From positions 1-36,109 of the forward strand of contig CAMHJC010000012.1 in the NCBI GenBank assembly GCA_946185345.1: a stretch of 36,109 bases of DNA, given 5' to 3'. Below, piece by piece: positions 18,523 through 26,453 of the stretch. Each line of letters opens with the position of its first letter. Within the stretch, counting starts at the first letter, position 1. The notes beneath the pieces were generated by a model. It was not told where the DNA came from, did not search any database, and saw nothing but the letters and a program-made list of their open reading frames with translations. The DNA comes from an uncultured Clostridia bacterium. Its GTDB lineage: Bacteria; Bacillota; Clostridia; Oscillospirales; Acutalibacteraceae. A program made the translations under genes and the position numbers.

Positions 18523-20442
18523 ATGGAATTTTTTGCAGGAAATTACGATGTGGCTGTCATCGGAGCAGGACACGCAGGCACCGAGGCAGCGCTTGCTTCC
18601 GCCAGACTGGGATGCAGCACCATCATATTTACCATTAATATGGATGCGGTCGGCAATCTGCCGTGTAATCCCTCAATAGGAGGAACCGCAAAGGGGCATT
18701 TGGTGCGGGAAGTTGACGCACTTGGCGGAGAAATGGGCCGTGCGGCTGATGATACATTCATTCAGAGCCGCATGCTGAATAGGGGAAAAGGCCCTGCCGT
18801 TCACAGCCTTCGGGCGCAGATTGACAGGCGCAGATATTCCGCCAGAATCAAACACGCGCTCGAATTGCAGGAGCATCTTGATCTGAAGCAGGCGGAAATT
18901 ACAGAACTGCGCACTTGTGAAGGCGGCGGCTGGAGTGTCGTCACTAAAATGGACGCTGTCTACAACGTAAAGTGCGTGATTATCGCAACCGGCACGTATC
19001 TTGGCGGCAGAATTTATGTCGGTGATGTCAGCTTTGAAGGCGGCCCTGACGGAATGTTTGCAGCCACTTCTCTCGGAAAATGCCTGAGAGAACTGGGATT
19101 GCCCTGCAGAAGATTCAAAACCGGCACGCCGGCCCGAATTCATCGCCAGTCAATTGATTTTTCAAGCCTGGAAGTGCAGGAAGGCGATGAGACGATTACG
19201 CCCTTTTCCTACGATACGCTTGAAAATCCGGATTTTCCGCTTGAAAATAAGGTGGTTTGCCATGCCACCTGGACGAATGAAACCACCAAAAAGATTATAT
19301 TGGATAATATTCATCGTTCTCCCTTGTACAGCGGTAAAATTGACGGTATCGGGCCGAGATACTGTCCCAGTATTGAAGATAAAATTGTCCGATTTTCAGA
19401 AAAACAGCGTCATCAGCTGTTTATTGAGCCTTGCGGACTGGATACGGAGGAAATGTACCTTCAGGGCGCTTCCTCATCGCTTCCCGAGGATGTTCAGATT
19501 GCGCTTTATCAATCAATTCCCGGACTCGAAAATGTCAAAATCATGCGCACGGCCTATGCCATTGAATATGACTGCGTTGATCCTCTGGCGCTCCGTTCTA
19601 CTCTGGAATTCAAGAACTTTCCCGGACTTTTCGGCGCCGGACAATTCAACGGCAGCTCCGGATATGAAGAAGCCGCCGCACAGGGAATTGTTGCGGGCAT
19701 TAATGCTGCTTTGTCTGTTCAGGGAAGGAATCCGGTGATTCTGGAGCGATCCGGCAGCTATATTGGCACTTTGATTGATGATCTGGTCACTAAAGGCGTT
19801 TCCGATCCCTACAGAATGATGACTTCCCGTTCGGAATACCGCCTGATTCTCCGTCAGGATAACGCAGATGAAAGATTGATGCCAATCGGCCATGAAATCG
19901 GGCTGATTTCTGATGAAAAGTACCAGAAATTTCTTGATCGCACCGAATTAAAGCGCCAGGAAATCAAAAGAGTCAAAGAAACGACTATACCGGCTTCGGA
20001 AGAAGTCAATCAGATACTTGTTTCACGTGAAACATCCGCCATCAGCCATCCGATTCGCCTGATTGAACTGCTTAAACGTCCTGAATTGGACTACGAGGCG
20101 CTGAAACCGATAGACACCACACGTCCTGATCTTCCGAAGCATATATTCGAACAGGTTGAGGTGGAAATCAAGTACGACGGCTATATCAGACGTCAGCAGG
20201 CCATGATTGACGAAGCGCACCGCCTTGAGAGAAAAAAATTGCCGAATGACTTTGATTACAGCAAGATTACCGGTCTGAGACTCGAAGCAATTGAAAAACT
20301 GAGCAAGATTATGCCGAATAATATCGGACAGGCTTCAAGAATATCTGGTGTGAGTCCGGCGGATATTTCGGTGCTTTTGATTTGGCTGGCGAAGCAGGAT
20401 CATTCGATGAATAACGGCAAAGGCGGCGAAAACAGTGATTGA
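18523..20442 (+). CDS. mnmG: tRNA uridine-5-carboxymethylaminomethyl modification enzyme MnmG
   Basis: A 639-residue FAD enzyme (GidA), partner of MnmE in U34 modification. The FAD-binding loop is VIGAGHAGTEAALASARLG (12-30). The GidA signatures PCNPSIGGTAKGHLVREVDALGG and GPRYCPSIEDK are present. The helical C-terminal domain binds MnmE and tRNA (ETTIPASEEVNQIL onward). The ATG at 18523 has AGGAG upstream. The coding sequence contains a perfect parS site, and its 3' end overlaps rsmG by 8 nt. Confidence 0.98.
   Translation: MEFFAGNYDVAVIGAGHAGTEAALASARLGCSTIIFTINMDAVGNLPCNPSIGGTAKGHLVREVDALGGEMGRAADDTFIQSRMLNRGKGPAVHSLRAQIDRRRYSARIKHALELQEHLDLKQAEITELRTCEGGGWSVVTKMDAVYNVKCVIIATGTYLGGRIYVGDVSFEGGPDGMFAATSLGKCLRELGLPCRRFKTGTPARIHRQSIDFSSLEVQEGDETITPFSYDTLENPDFPLENKVVCHATWTNETTKKIILDNIHRSPLYSGKIDGIGPRYCPSIEDKIVRFSEKQRHQLFIEPCGLDTEEMYLQGASSSLPEDVQIALYQSIPGLENVKIMRTAYAIEYDCVDPLALRSTLEFKNFPGLFGAGQFNGSSGYEEAAAQGIVAGINAALSVQGRNPVILERSGSYIGTLIDDLVTKGVSDPYRMMTSRSEYRLILRQDNADERLMPIGHEIGLISDEKYQKFLDRTELKRQEIKRVKETTIPASEEVNQILVSRETSAISHPIRLIELLKRPELDYEALKPIDTTRPDLPKHIFEQVEVEIKYDGYIRRQQAMIDEAHRLERKKLPNDFDYSKITGLRLEAIEKLSKIMPNNIGQASRISGVSPADISVLLIWLAKQDHSMNNGKGGENSD
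20019..20034. other. parS: parS site 3, inside mnmG
   Basis: An exact TGTTTCACGTGAAACA within the mnmG reading frame, encoding part of the stretch LVSRETSA. Sixteen of 16 consensus bases are kept inside a gene. Confidence 0.95.
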
Positions 20443-21145
20443 TTTTGAGAAAATGGCGCAAAAGGCAAGCGTCTACGGTGTCAACTTATCGCAGGAACAG
20501 CTCATTATGCTCGATAAATACGCTGAGATGCTTGTGGATTGGAATACCCGCATGAATCTTACCGGCATTACGGACAGCGAAGGAATAATGACACGCCATT
20601 TTGAGGATAGCCTTGCCATGCTGAAATATGTCGATCTGCCGCCGAATTCATCCGTCATTGATGTCGGTACAGGAGCCGGATTTCCGGGAATGGTTCTGAA
20701 AATCGCCCGTCCGGATATTCAATTGACGCTTCTGGACAGCCTCAATAAAAGAATTGTATTCCTTGACGCAGTGGCTAGGGAAATTCATCTGGATGTTAAA
20801 ACGCTGCATCTGCGTGCCGAGGAAGGCGGCAAAATGCCTTTGTACAGGGGAAAATACGATGTAGCCTGCGCAAGAGCGGTTTCCAATCTCAGAGAACTGG
20901 CGGAATACTGTATTCCTTATGTCAAGCCGGGCGGACAATTCGTCTCCATGAAAGGGCCGGACGCGGCGGAGGAATTAGCACAGGCTCGTGCCGGAATCGG
21001 CACTTTGGGTGGAAAAGTCAAGACGCTCTACGAATATACTATTTCGGATGACAGCGGCAGAACCATTATTATTGTGGATAAAATCAAAAATACGCCGCCG
21101 CAGTTTCCGCGTCCTTCGTCGAAAATCAGCAAAAAGCCTTTGTAA
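20435..21145 (+). CDS. rsmG: 16S rRNA (guanine-N7) methyltransferase RsmG
   Basis: A 236-residue SAM-dependent methyltransferase (GidB) that makes m7G at the 530-loop guanosine of 16S rRNA. The SAM-binding motif is VIDVGTGAGFPGMVLKIARP (about residues 74-93). CARAVSNLRELAEYCIPYVKPGG is also typical. The start is GTG at 20435, with AAAGGCGG about 8 nt upstream, overlapping the end of mnmG, so translation is coupled. Loss of this enzyme gives low-level streptomycin resistance in other bacteria. Confidence 0.96.
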   Translation: MIDFEKMAQKASVYGVNLSQEQLIMLDKYAEMLVDWNTRMNLTGITDSEGIMTRHFEDSLAMLKYVDLPPNSSVIDVGTGAGFPGMVLKIARPDIQLTLLDSLNKRIVFLDAVAREIHLDVKTLHLRAEEGGKMPLYRGKYDVACARAVSNLRELAEYCIPYVKPGGQFVSMKGPDAAEELAQARAGIGTLGGKVKTLYEYTISDDSGRTIIIVDKIKNTPPQFPRPSSKISKKPL

Positions 21146-21165
21146 TGCTGTTATTATAGGCTGAA

Positions 21166-21174
21166 TTATCCACA
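21166..21174 (+). promoter_or_regulatory. perfect DnaA box upstream of parA
   Basis: TTATCCACA, followed by ATC as in the oriC box at 10845. It lies in the rsmG-parA spacer, 31 nt from parS site 4 and about 140 nt before the parA -10. Confidence 0.7.
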
Positions 21175-21204
21175 ATCAGCTGACCGACGGTGGAAAAACA
21201 TCTT

Positions 21205-21220
21205 TGTTTCACGTGAAACA
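21205..21220. other. parS: parS site 4
   Basis: An exact 16-bp parS palindrome in the rsmG-parA spacer, upstream of the parA promoter. Confidence 0.95.
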
Positions 21221-21284
21221 TTGATTTTTCGGATGAAACATACCCTAATTTACATAAATTTCATTAAAAAAATGCAAAAAGGGA

Positions 21285-21312
21285 TTGTATTTAAGACGGT
21301 ATATGATATAAT
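21285..21312 (+). promoter_or_regulatory. parAB promoter (extended -10)
   Basis: TTGTAT (21285-21290), 16 nt, then TGA-TATAAT (21304-21312). The -10 region is the same TGATATAAT as upstream of mnmE. It lies 57 nt before the parA start. Confidence 0.6.
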
Positions 21313-21369
21313 TGAATAGGTAAAACTCATCAAATGAATTGAAACATAGTCAAAGAAAGGTGCTTTAGA

Positions 21370-22137
21370 ATGGGTAAAATTATTGCAGTGACCAACCAGA
21401 AGGGCGGCGTTGGTAAGACTACGACGGCCGTCAATCTTGCTTCCGCTCTTGGTAGCATGAATAAAAAGGTGCTGCTGGTAGACATTGATCCTCAGGGAAA
21501 CGCCACCTCCGGCCTCGGCGTTGGCAAGCAGGATAATGAAAAAACTTCCTATAAGGTCATGCTGGGAGAAATAACGGCCGAGAATGCCGCCATCAAGACA
21601 GAATTCAAAAATGTCTCCATCGTTCCGTCCGACATTAAAATGGCCGGAGCGGATCTGGAAATATCGGAACTGGACAACCGTGAGTCAATACTTAAGAAAG
21701 GACTTGCCGCCGCCCGAGAGGAATACGATTTTGTACTGATAGACTGTCCGCCTTCGCTGAGTCTGATCACCATCAATGCGCTGAACGCAGCCGACAGCGT
21801 CCTTGTGCCGATTCAGTGCGAATATTACGCCCTGGAAGGTCTTGCGCAGCTCACCAACACCGTCTCGAGAATCAAGCGCACGTATAATTCGCATCTTGAA
21901 ATCGAAGGCGTATTATTTACCATGTACGACGGAAGGCTGAACCTGACGCAGGAAGTGGCTGAGCAGGTGAAAAAATATTTTCCGAAGCAGGTATTCAAGA
22001 CGGTCATTCCAAGAACCGTCAGACTGTCGGAAGCGCCAAGCTACGGCCAGCCGATCAATTATTTTGATAAAAAATCAAAGGGTACCGAGGCTTACGACAA
22101 GCTTGCAAAGGAAATTATCAAGAAAAACAAGAAATAA
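21370..22137 (+). CDS. parA: chromosome partitioning ATPase ParA (Soj)
   Basis: A 255-residue ParA/MinD-type ATPase. The deviant Walker A KGGVGKTT (11-18) and the switch DIDPQGNATSGLG are clear. The later DFVLIDCPPSLSLITINALNAAD and PIQCEYYALEGLAQL are standard Soj signatures. It binds DNA as an ATP dimer, is stimulated by ParB, and in Bacillus also controls DnaA. AAAGG lies upstream of the ATG. parB follows after 44 nt. Confidence 0.97.
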   Translation: MGKIIAVTNQKGGVGKTTTAVNLASALGSMNKKVLLVDIDPQGNATSGLGVGKQDNEKTSYKVMLGEITAENAAIKTEFKNVSIVPSDIKMAGADLEISELDNRESILKKGLAAAREEYDFVLIDCPPSLSLITINALNAADSVLVPIQCEYYALEGLAQLTNTVSRIKRTYNSHLEIEGVLFTMYDGRLNLTQEVAEQVKKYFPKQVFKTVIPRTVRLSEAPSYGQPINYFDKKSKGTEAYDKLAKEIIKKNKK

Positions 22138-22181
22138 TTATCTGAATCATTCCATCTGAAAATGAGAACGGAGGAAACAAA

Positions 22182-23045
22182 ATGGCAGTCAGAAAGGGCG
22201 GACTCGGCAAAGGGCTTGATTCGCTGTTTATGGATAATATTACCGAAGAAGGCGACAGTGCGCGGACGCTTCGTATTTCCGAGCTGGAACCCAACCGGGA
22301 TCAGCCGAGAAAGGAATTTGATCCTGCCGCACTGGCGGAATTGGCGGATTCGATTGCGGCAGTGGGCGTCATTCAACCGCTGATCGTTCGTCCGATTGTC
22401 GGCGGCGGATATCAGATCGTGGCAGGCGAAAGACGATGGCGGGCCGCCCAGAGCGCAGGCCTTACCGAAGTGCCGGTGGTCATTCGTGAACTCAGCGATA
22501 AGGAAGTAGACGAAATTGCCCTTATTGAAAATCTCCAGCGTGAGGATCTCAATCCCGTGGAAGAAGCCGAGGGATATCGTCACCTGATGAATGAGTACGG
22601 CATGACGCAGGAACAGGTGGCAAGCCGAGTCGGAAAATCCAGACCCAGCGTCGCCAATTCGGTGCGACTGCTTGAATTGCCTGATTCAGTGCTTGGCATG
22701 CTGACTGCCGGCGATCTGACAGTGGGACATGTCCGTCCTTTGCTCGGCCTGCATGACGAGGATATGATGGTAAAGATTGCCTGTCAGGCTGTCAAAAGGA
22801 AGATGACAGTCCGTGATGTCGAAAAGCAGGTGAAGAAGGAAAAAGGTGAATCAGGTGCGGCCAAAAAAACACCGGCAGAGCGTGACAATTATTTCGATGA
22901 AGTGGAAATAGCGCTTTCGATGGCTCTCGGACGAAAGGTAAAGGTCGTCGGAACATCCGAAAAAGGTACATTGGAAGTGGATTTCTTCTCCCATGAAGAT
23001 CTTGCGGAGCTTGCAAACCGGCTTGGCGGCGACAGGAACGAATAA
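22182..23045 (+). CDS. parB: centromere-binding CTPase ParB (Spo0J)
   Basis: A 287-residue ParB. It starts with the basic ParA-activating stretch [15 protein letters not shown]. The CTP-binding domain carries GERRWRAA (82-89) and [17 protein letters not shown]. The parS-reading HTH is [28 protein letters not shown]-terminal dimerisation domain ends the protein. It loads on the four parS sites in this window and spreads as a sliding clamp. A clear terminator follows, so parAB form one transcript. Confidence 0.97.
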   Translation: MAVRKGGLGKGLDSLFMDNITEEGDSARTLRISELEPNRDQPRKEFDPAALAELADSIAAVGVIQPLIVRPIVGGGYQIVAGERRWRAAQSAGLTEVPVVIRELSDKEVDEIALIENLQREDLNPVEEAEGYRHLMNEYGMTQEQVASRVGKSRPSVANSVRLLELPDSVLGMLTAGDLTVGHVRPLLGLHDEDMMVKIACQAVKRKMTVRDVEKQVKKEKGESGAAKKTPAERDNYFDEVEIALSMALGRKVKVVGTSEKGTLEVDFFSHEDLAELANRLGGDRNE

Positions 23046-23080
23046 TTGATTCGCTGAATTTCATCCATCAAAGCAATCAG

Positions 23081-23122
23081 CAGCTGCCTTGAATCCATCA
23101 GCTCAAGGCGGCTGTTTTTTTA
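23081..23122 (+). terminator. terminator after parB
   Basis: Stem CAGCTGCCTTGA (23081-23092) with TCAAGGCGGCTG (23103-23114), one G-T pair, then TTTTTTTTA. It also argues that the next gene starts after this point. Confidence 0.9.
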
Positions 23123-23154
23123 TAGCAGCATTTTATAAAGAGGTGAACGGCAAG

Positions 23155-23661
23155 ATGAAAAAGAAGAATTTAACGTTTCAATTGTTAATAACTTTGCTGG
23201 CGGCGATGTTATTAACAGTTTCAACAATAGGCTGTGGAAAATCCGGAATTAAAAAGAATTCCAATAATTCCAAAAGCAATGATATTGAAAAGTTTTCAAC
23301 CGCATTTTTTACGGAGTGCAATCTTCCTTATCAGAAACTCAACCGATCCGATGTGCAGAATACGCCGGAGGAATACTTATTTTATATTAATGACGGCGTT
23401 GTTTACAGAACACTGAATGATTACGGTGTAGTCCTGGTTCGGAGAGAATATCTGAAGGAAGAAGGGGAGAGGCGTACTACCGACTACAGCGGAGAATTAT
23501 ACAGATTATTCCAGGAAGATGATGTCGATTGCCTGAAAATATCCGCCTCGGGAAATTACGCCCTTCTGGCGCTGCCTGCCTCGATTCCGGACTGGGAAAA
23601 TGACACGGTAATCACGTTATTTATGAATTATGCAAAGAATTACAGCGATTCCGGACAATAA
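23155..23661 (+). CDS. putative lipoprotein, unknown function
   Basis: A 168-residue protein. The signal has KKKN, a hydrophobic stretch (LLITLLAAMLLTVST) and a lipobox-like STIGC with Cys27, so it is probably anchored outside the membrane. A Lys/Asn/Ser linker follows, then a compact domain with no family I recognise (TECNLPYQKL...YLFYINDGVVYRTLNDYGVVLVRREYLKEEG). I place the start at the ATG at 23155, with AAAGAGGTG upstream. An earlier in-frame ATG at 23089 lies inside the parB terminator and is unlikely. The lipobox residue at -3 (Thr) is atypical. Confidence 0.75.
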   Translation: MKKKNLTFQLLITLLAAMLLTVSTIGCGKSGIKKNSNNSKSNDIEKFSTAFFTECNLPYQKLNRSDVQNTPEEYLFYINDGVVYRTLNDYGVVLVRREYLKEEGERRTTDYSGELYRLFQEDDVDCLKISASGNYALLALPASIPDWENDTVITLFMNYAKNYSDSGQ

Positions 23662-23703
23662 CTAAAGTATCAATACGAAACTGCCGAGCCTGAATTAATT
23701 TAC

Positions 23704-23732
23704 TTGACATATACAGTGGTATCATTTATAAT
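23704..23732 (+). promoter_or_regulatory. consensus sigma-A promoter for the CNNM/CorC gene
   Basis: TTGACA (23704-23709), 17 nt, TATAAT (23727-23732). Both hexamers are perfect. Transcription would start near 23740, about 47 nt before the small ORF. Confidence 0.85.
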
Positions 23733-23786
23733 ATCAGGTATGGTTTGATAGCCAAATAGATGGATTGTCCGAAGGGAGAAAGTTTC

Positions 23787-23864
23787 ATGAACGACTCAGA
23801 CAGTACGCCGCAAAAACCGATTGCGATGACAGGTGTCAGACAATGCGGAGGTGCAATGAAATGA
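23787..23864 (+). CDS. 25-codon ORF coupled to the CNNM/CorC gene
   Basis: A short ORF reading MNDSDSTPQKPIAMTG... and ending ...GGAMK. It has a GAAGGGAG Shine-Dalgarno sequence about 8 nt before the ATG. Its stop TGA overlaps the ATG of the next gene (ATGA at 23861-23864), and the next gene's GGAGGTG lies inside it. This is the usual layout of translational coupling. It may be a leader peptide or small protein, or a decayed N-terminus. Expression is not shown. Confidence 0.45.
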   Translation: MNDSDSTPQKPIAMTGVRQCGGAMK

Positions 23865-25237
23865 ATCCGTATTTCTGTGTTTTGCTTATTGTTTTGTTCA
23901 CCTGCGTCACATCCTTTCTTCATCTGAGTGAAGCGGCCGTCATCTCCGCCAACATCAGCCGTGTCAAACAGCTGGAAGACGACGGCGATAAAAAAGCAGC
24001 CTGTCTCGCTCAGCTTCGGTCGAATTACCAACCGATGTTCAATGCGACAGTCCGCACAATGATAACTTTCTGTACATTTGCAGTTTCCGTCCTTTCGCTC
24101 CGAACTATTTATCCTGCGGCAAGGTATTGGCTGGAAGGATGGGTCAGGCTGAGCGATTCTTCCGTAAAGTGGATGGCGCTGATCGGCACCGCCATTGTGG
24201 TGCTCAGCTTCTACATCGTCAACGGGAAAATTTTTCCCCGCAAGGTCGGAATTCATCAATGTGAAACCATTGCCTATTCTGTAGCCGGATTAATGAATCT
24301 TCTGATCAAGGCGATGTATCCTTACACCGTCGTGCTGATCGGTATCAGCAATTTTGTCGTGAGCATGTTCGGTGTTCCGGCGCATGTGGATGAAAAGCTG
24401 GCCACGGAGGACGAGATACTCATGATGGTGGATGCGAGCGGTGAAAAGGGCGTTATCGAGGAATCCGAAGCCGACATGATCGCCAATATTTTTGAATTCG
24501 GCGATACGACCGCCAGCGAAGCGATGACACACCGCACGGATGTGGAAGCGCTGGAATACACTTCCACCGTTCGTGAAGCGGTTGACTTTGCGCTTCAAAA
24601 CGGCTTTTCCAGAATTCCGGTTTACAAGGACGACCTGGACAATATTCAGGGTGTGCTCTACGTCAAGGATCTGCTGCGCTTTGTGGGCAACAGCGAAAAC
24701 TGCGATACCCCCATCTACAAACTCATGCGTCCGGCCTGCTATATTCCGGAGACCAAAAAGCTCAGCGAGCTTTTCGGGGAGATGACGGAGACAAAAGTGC
24801 AGATGGCGGTGGTGGTCGATGAATACGGCGGCACTTCCGGCATCATTACCATGGAAGACCTCATTGAATCCATACTGGGCAATATTCAGGACGAATTCGA
24901 CAATGAGGATGAAGAAATCAGCCAGCTCAACGAAAACACATTTACCATCGACGGAACCACCTCGATTGACGAAGTGTCCGACCTGCTCGACATCGAATTG
25001 CCTGAGGGTGATTACGATACGCTTGCGGGATACATTGTCAGCACGCTCGGAAGGATTCCCACGGAAAACGAGCATCCTACCGTCACGTTTGAAAATGTCG
25101 AGTTCACCGTGGAACAGGTTGCCGACCGCCGCATTTCGAGAGTCCGTGTTGTCAATAATGCGCCGGAAAAATCCGAAAAAACGGAAGCGGAGAAGGAATC
25201 CGAGTCGGAAAATGACTGCTTATTGACCAAAAAATAA
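23861..25237 (+). CDS. CNNM/CorC-family membrane protein (DUF21-CBS-CorC/HlyC)
   Basis: A 458-residue hemolysin-family protein. The N-terminal DUF21/CNNM membrane domain (about 1-185) has three to four spans. A pair of CBS domains (about 205-340) carries the hallmark DEYGGTSGIITMEDLIESIL. The C-terminal CorC/HlyC domain (352-432) shows DYDTLAGYIVSTLGRIP. Relatives are linked to Mg2+ or Co2+ transport, with CBS domains sensing Mg-ATP. The name hemolysin is historical. I chose the ATG at 23861 because GGAGGTG lies 7 nt upstream; an earlier in-frame ATG at 23765 lacks this. The C-terminus is a Glu/Ser/Lys tail. Confidence 0.9.
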   Translation: MNPYFCVLLIVLFTCVTSFLHLSEAAVISANISRVKQLEDDGDKKAACLAQLRSNYQPMFNATVRTMITFCTFAVSVLSLRTIYPAARYWLEGWVRLSDSSVKWMALIGTAIVVLSFYIVNGKIFPRKVGIHQCETIAYSVAGLMNLLIKAMYPYTVVLIGISNFVVSMFGVPAHVDEKLATEDEILMMVDASGEKGVIEESEADMIANIFEFGDTTASEAMTHRTDVEALEYTSTVREAVDFALQNGFSRIPVYKDDLDNIQGVLYVKDLLRFVGNSENCDTPIYKLMRPACYIPETKKLSELFGEMTETKVQMAVVVDEYGGTSGIITMEDLIESILGNIQDEFDNEDEEISQLNENTFTIDGTTSIDEVSDLLDIELPEGDYDTLAGYIVSTLGRIPTENEHPTVTFENVEFTVEQVADRRISRVRVVNNAPEKSEKTEAEKESESENDCLLTKK

Positions 25238-25250
25238 ATAAAATATTCCA

Positions 25251-25583
25251 ATGTGTAATAAAAATAATTTCTATAACCAAGTGTATAAAATGGTACAATC
25301 CATTCCGAAAGGGAAGGTAGCCACTTACGGGCAGATAGCTGCTCTCTGCGGCAGTCCCAGAGCCGCCCGGATAGTCGGCGGCGCGCTTCACAGAAATCCC
25401 TCACCCGGCATTATTCCATGTCACCGTGTAGTCAACCGATTCGGCGGTCTCGCTCCGGAATTCGCCTTCGGCGGCAGGCAGGAGCAGCGCCGGCTTCTGG
25501 AATCGGAAGGTGTGAAGGTCAGTGAAGAATTCACCGTTGATCTGTCGCTTTTCCTGTGGGACGGCAACAATCAGAATTTGTAA
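25251..25583 (+). CDS. MGMT-family protein (alkyltransferase-like domain with active-site Cys)
   Basis: A 110-residue stand-alone C-terminal domain of O6-alkylguanine-DNA alkyltransferase. The DNA-binding HTH reads IPKGKVATYGQIAALCGSPRAARIVGGALHRNP, and the active-site motif is IIPCHRVV with Cys57. Alkyltransferase-like (ATL) proteins normally replace this Cys with Trp or Ala. This one keeps it but lacks the N-terminal domain of full Ogt, so it may transfer alkyl groups or only flag lesions. The start has no clear Shine-Dalgarno sequence. It begins 13 nt after the CNNM/CorC gene and is probably coupled to it. Confidence 0.88.
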   Translation: MCNKNNFYNQVYKMVQSIPKGKVATYGQIAALCGSPRAARIVGGALHRNPSPGIIPCHRVVNRFGGLAPEFAFGGRQEQRRLLESEGVKVSEEFTVDLSLFLWDGNNQNL

Positions 25584-25605
25584 TATTTCAGGTAAATATT
25601 ACAAA
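25577..25605. promoter_or_regulatory. 12-bp AT-rich palindrome in the MGMT-queT spacer
   Basis: TTTGTAATATTT (25577-25588) and AAATATTACAAA (25594-25605) are perfect inverted repeats with a 5-nt spacer. The left arm overlaps the stop codon of the MGMT gene. The right half is part of a 23-bp identity with 4561-4583. It may be an operator or a weak terminator. Confidence 0.4.
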
Positions 25606-25648
25606 TCGGAATTTTTATTGATATAAAGACGTGATACTGCGTCCTTTA

Positions 25649-25722
25649 TATAATCAAAAAAAGGTCAGTCGCAACCTCCTGACCTTGTCCGGTCAAACCG
25701 GACAACTAATCAAAATACGGAG
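25649..25722 (+). promoter_or_regulatory. candidate preQ1 riboswitch leader of queT
   Basis: A TATAAT at 25649-25654 would start RNA near 25661. Stem 1 (25661-25668 with 25679-25686, AAGGTCAG/CTGACCTT) has the loop TCGCAACCTC. Stem 2 (25685-25692 with 25698-25705, TTGTCCGG/CCGGACAA) follows. An A-rich tail CTAATCAAAATACGGAG leads to the Shine-Dalgarno sequence GGAG (25719-25722). CTCC at 25676-25679, in loop 1 and the first base of the stem, can pair with GGAG, making a pseudoknot that hides it. A pseudoknot using loop and Shine-Dalgarno sequence, directly before a queuosine-precursor transporter, is the plan of preQ1 riboswitches. The class is undecided. Confidence 0.6.
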
Positions 25723-25733
25723 TGATTTTACAA

Positions 25734-26267
25734 ATGAACAACAAAAGCAAGCTTGTACCGCTGGTACAGGGCGGAATGATCGCAGCTCTTTACACAGTCA
25801 CAACGGTTCTTCTCGCCCCCATTTCATTCGGGCCTGTGCAGTTCCGTGCATCGGAAGCGCTTACCGTCATGCCGATTTTTACCGTGTCGTCCATACCCGG
25901 TCTGACGGTAGGGTGCATTATTTCCAACGCCATCGGCGTGGCCTCCGGCGCCAACATCGCCGGCTGGCTGGACGTATTGCTCGGAAGTCTTGCCACACTG
26001 ATGGCCGCCATCTGCACACGTATGCTCCGCAAGGTGGAATTTTTTGGAATACCTTTCCTCGCGCTGATTCCGCCTGTCATCTTCAATGCCATTATCGTGG
26101 GCGGAGAACTGGCGGCGGTCTATGGGCCTTCGGAGTTATTCTGGCTGTATGCCCTGGAAGTCGGTGCCGGTGAACTTGGTGTTGTTCTTGTTCTCGGTAT
26201 TCCGCTGATCATTGCCATGAAAAAGACCAAATTCTTTGCCAACGGAAAGACCAGATTGGAGCAGTAA
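25734..26267 (+). CDS. queT: QueT-family ECF transporter substrate-binding component
   Basis: A 177-residue integral membrane protein with about five to six spans, of the QueT family. QueT is the S component that works with a shared ECF energy-coupling module to take up a queuosine precursor such as preQ1. The segment APISFGPVQFRASEALTVMP near residues 28-47 is the family signature, and GCIISNAIGVASGANIAGWLDVLLGSLATL follows it. The ATG at 25734 has GGAG 11 nt upstream. A GTG at 25722 overlaps that Shine-Dalgarno sequence and is rejected. No ECF ATPase lies nearby, as expected for group II ECF systems. Confidence 0.9.
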   Translation: MNNKSKLVPLVQGGMIAALYTVTTVLLAPISFGPVQFRASEALTVMPIFTVSSIPGLTVGCIISNAIGVASGANIAGWLDVLLGSLATLMAAICTRMLRKVEFFGIPFLALIPPVIFNAIIVGGELAAVYGPSELFWLYALEVGAGELGVVLVLGIPLIIAMKKTKFFANGKTRLEQ

Positions 26268-26302
26268 TTCGGAAGCCGTCAAAAGCAGCATATACAAAAT
26301 AC

Positions 26303-26372
26303 AAAAGTCTTTGCGGGTTTGCGATATCACAGTGAGGTTGCGCTGTGATATCCGCCGCAAAGGCTTTTAAAT
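26303..26372 (+). terminator. long terminator after queT
   Basis: A long interrupted hairpin: AAAAGTCTTTGCGG (26303-26316) with CCGCAAAGGCTTTT (26355-26368), plus inner arms GATATCACAG/CTGTGATATC. It separates queT from the convergent FN3 gene and may serve both. Confidence 0.8.
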
Positions 26373-26453
26373 ATTCCAAAATGTCGATAAATTTATAAAA
26401 TATACAGTCCGTAGTAATTGTAGTAATCAGACAATCATTCGGCCAGACGTCGG

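Noticed and set aside
25631-26173. 180-codon plus-strand frame overlapping queT
   Set aside because: Out-of-frame shadow of queT. It would also cover the structured leader.
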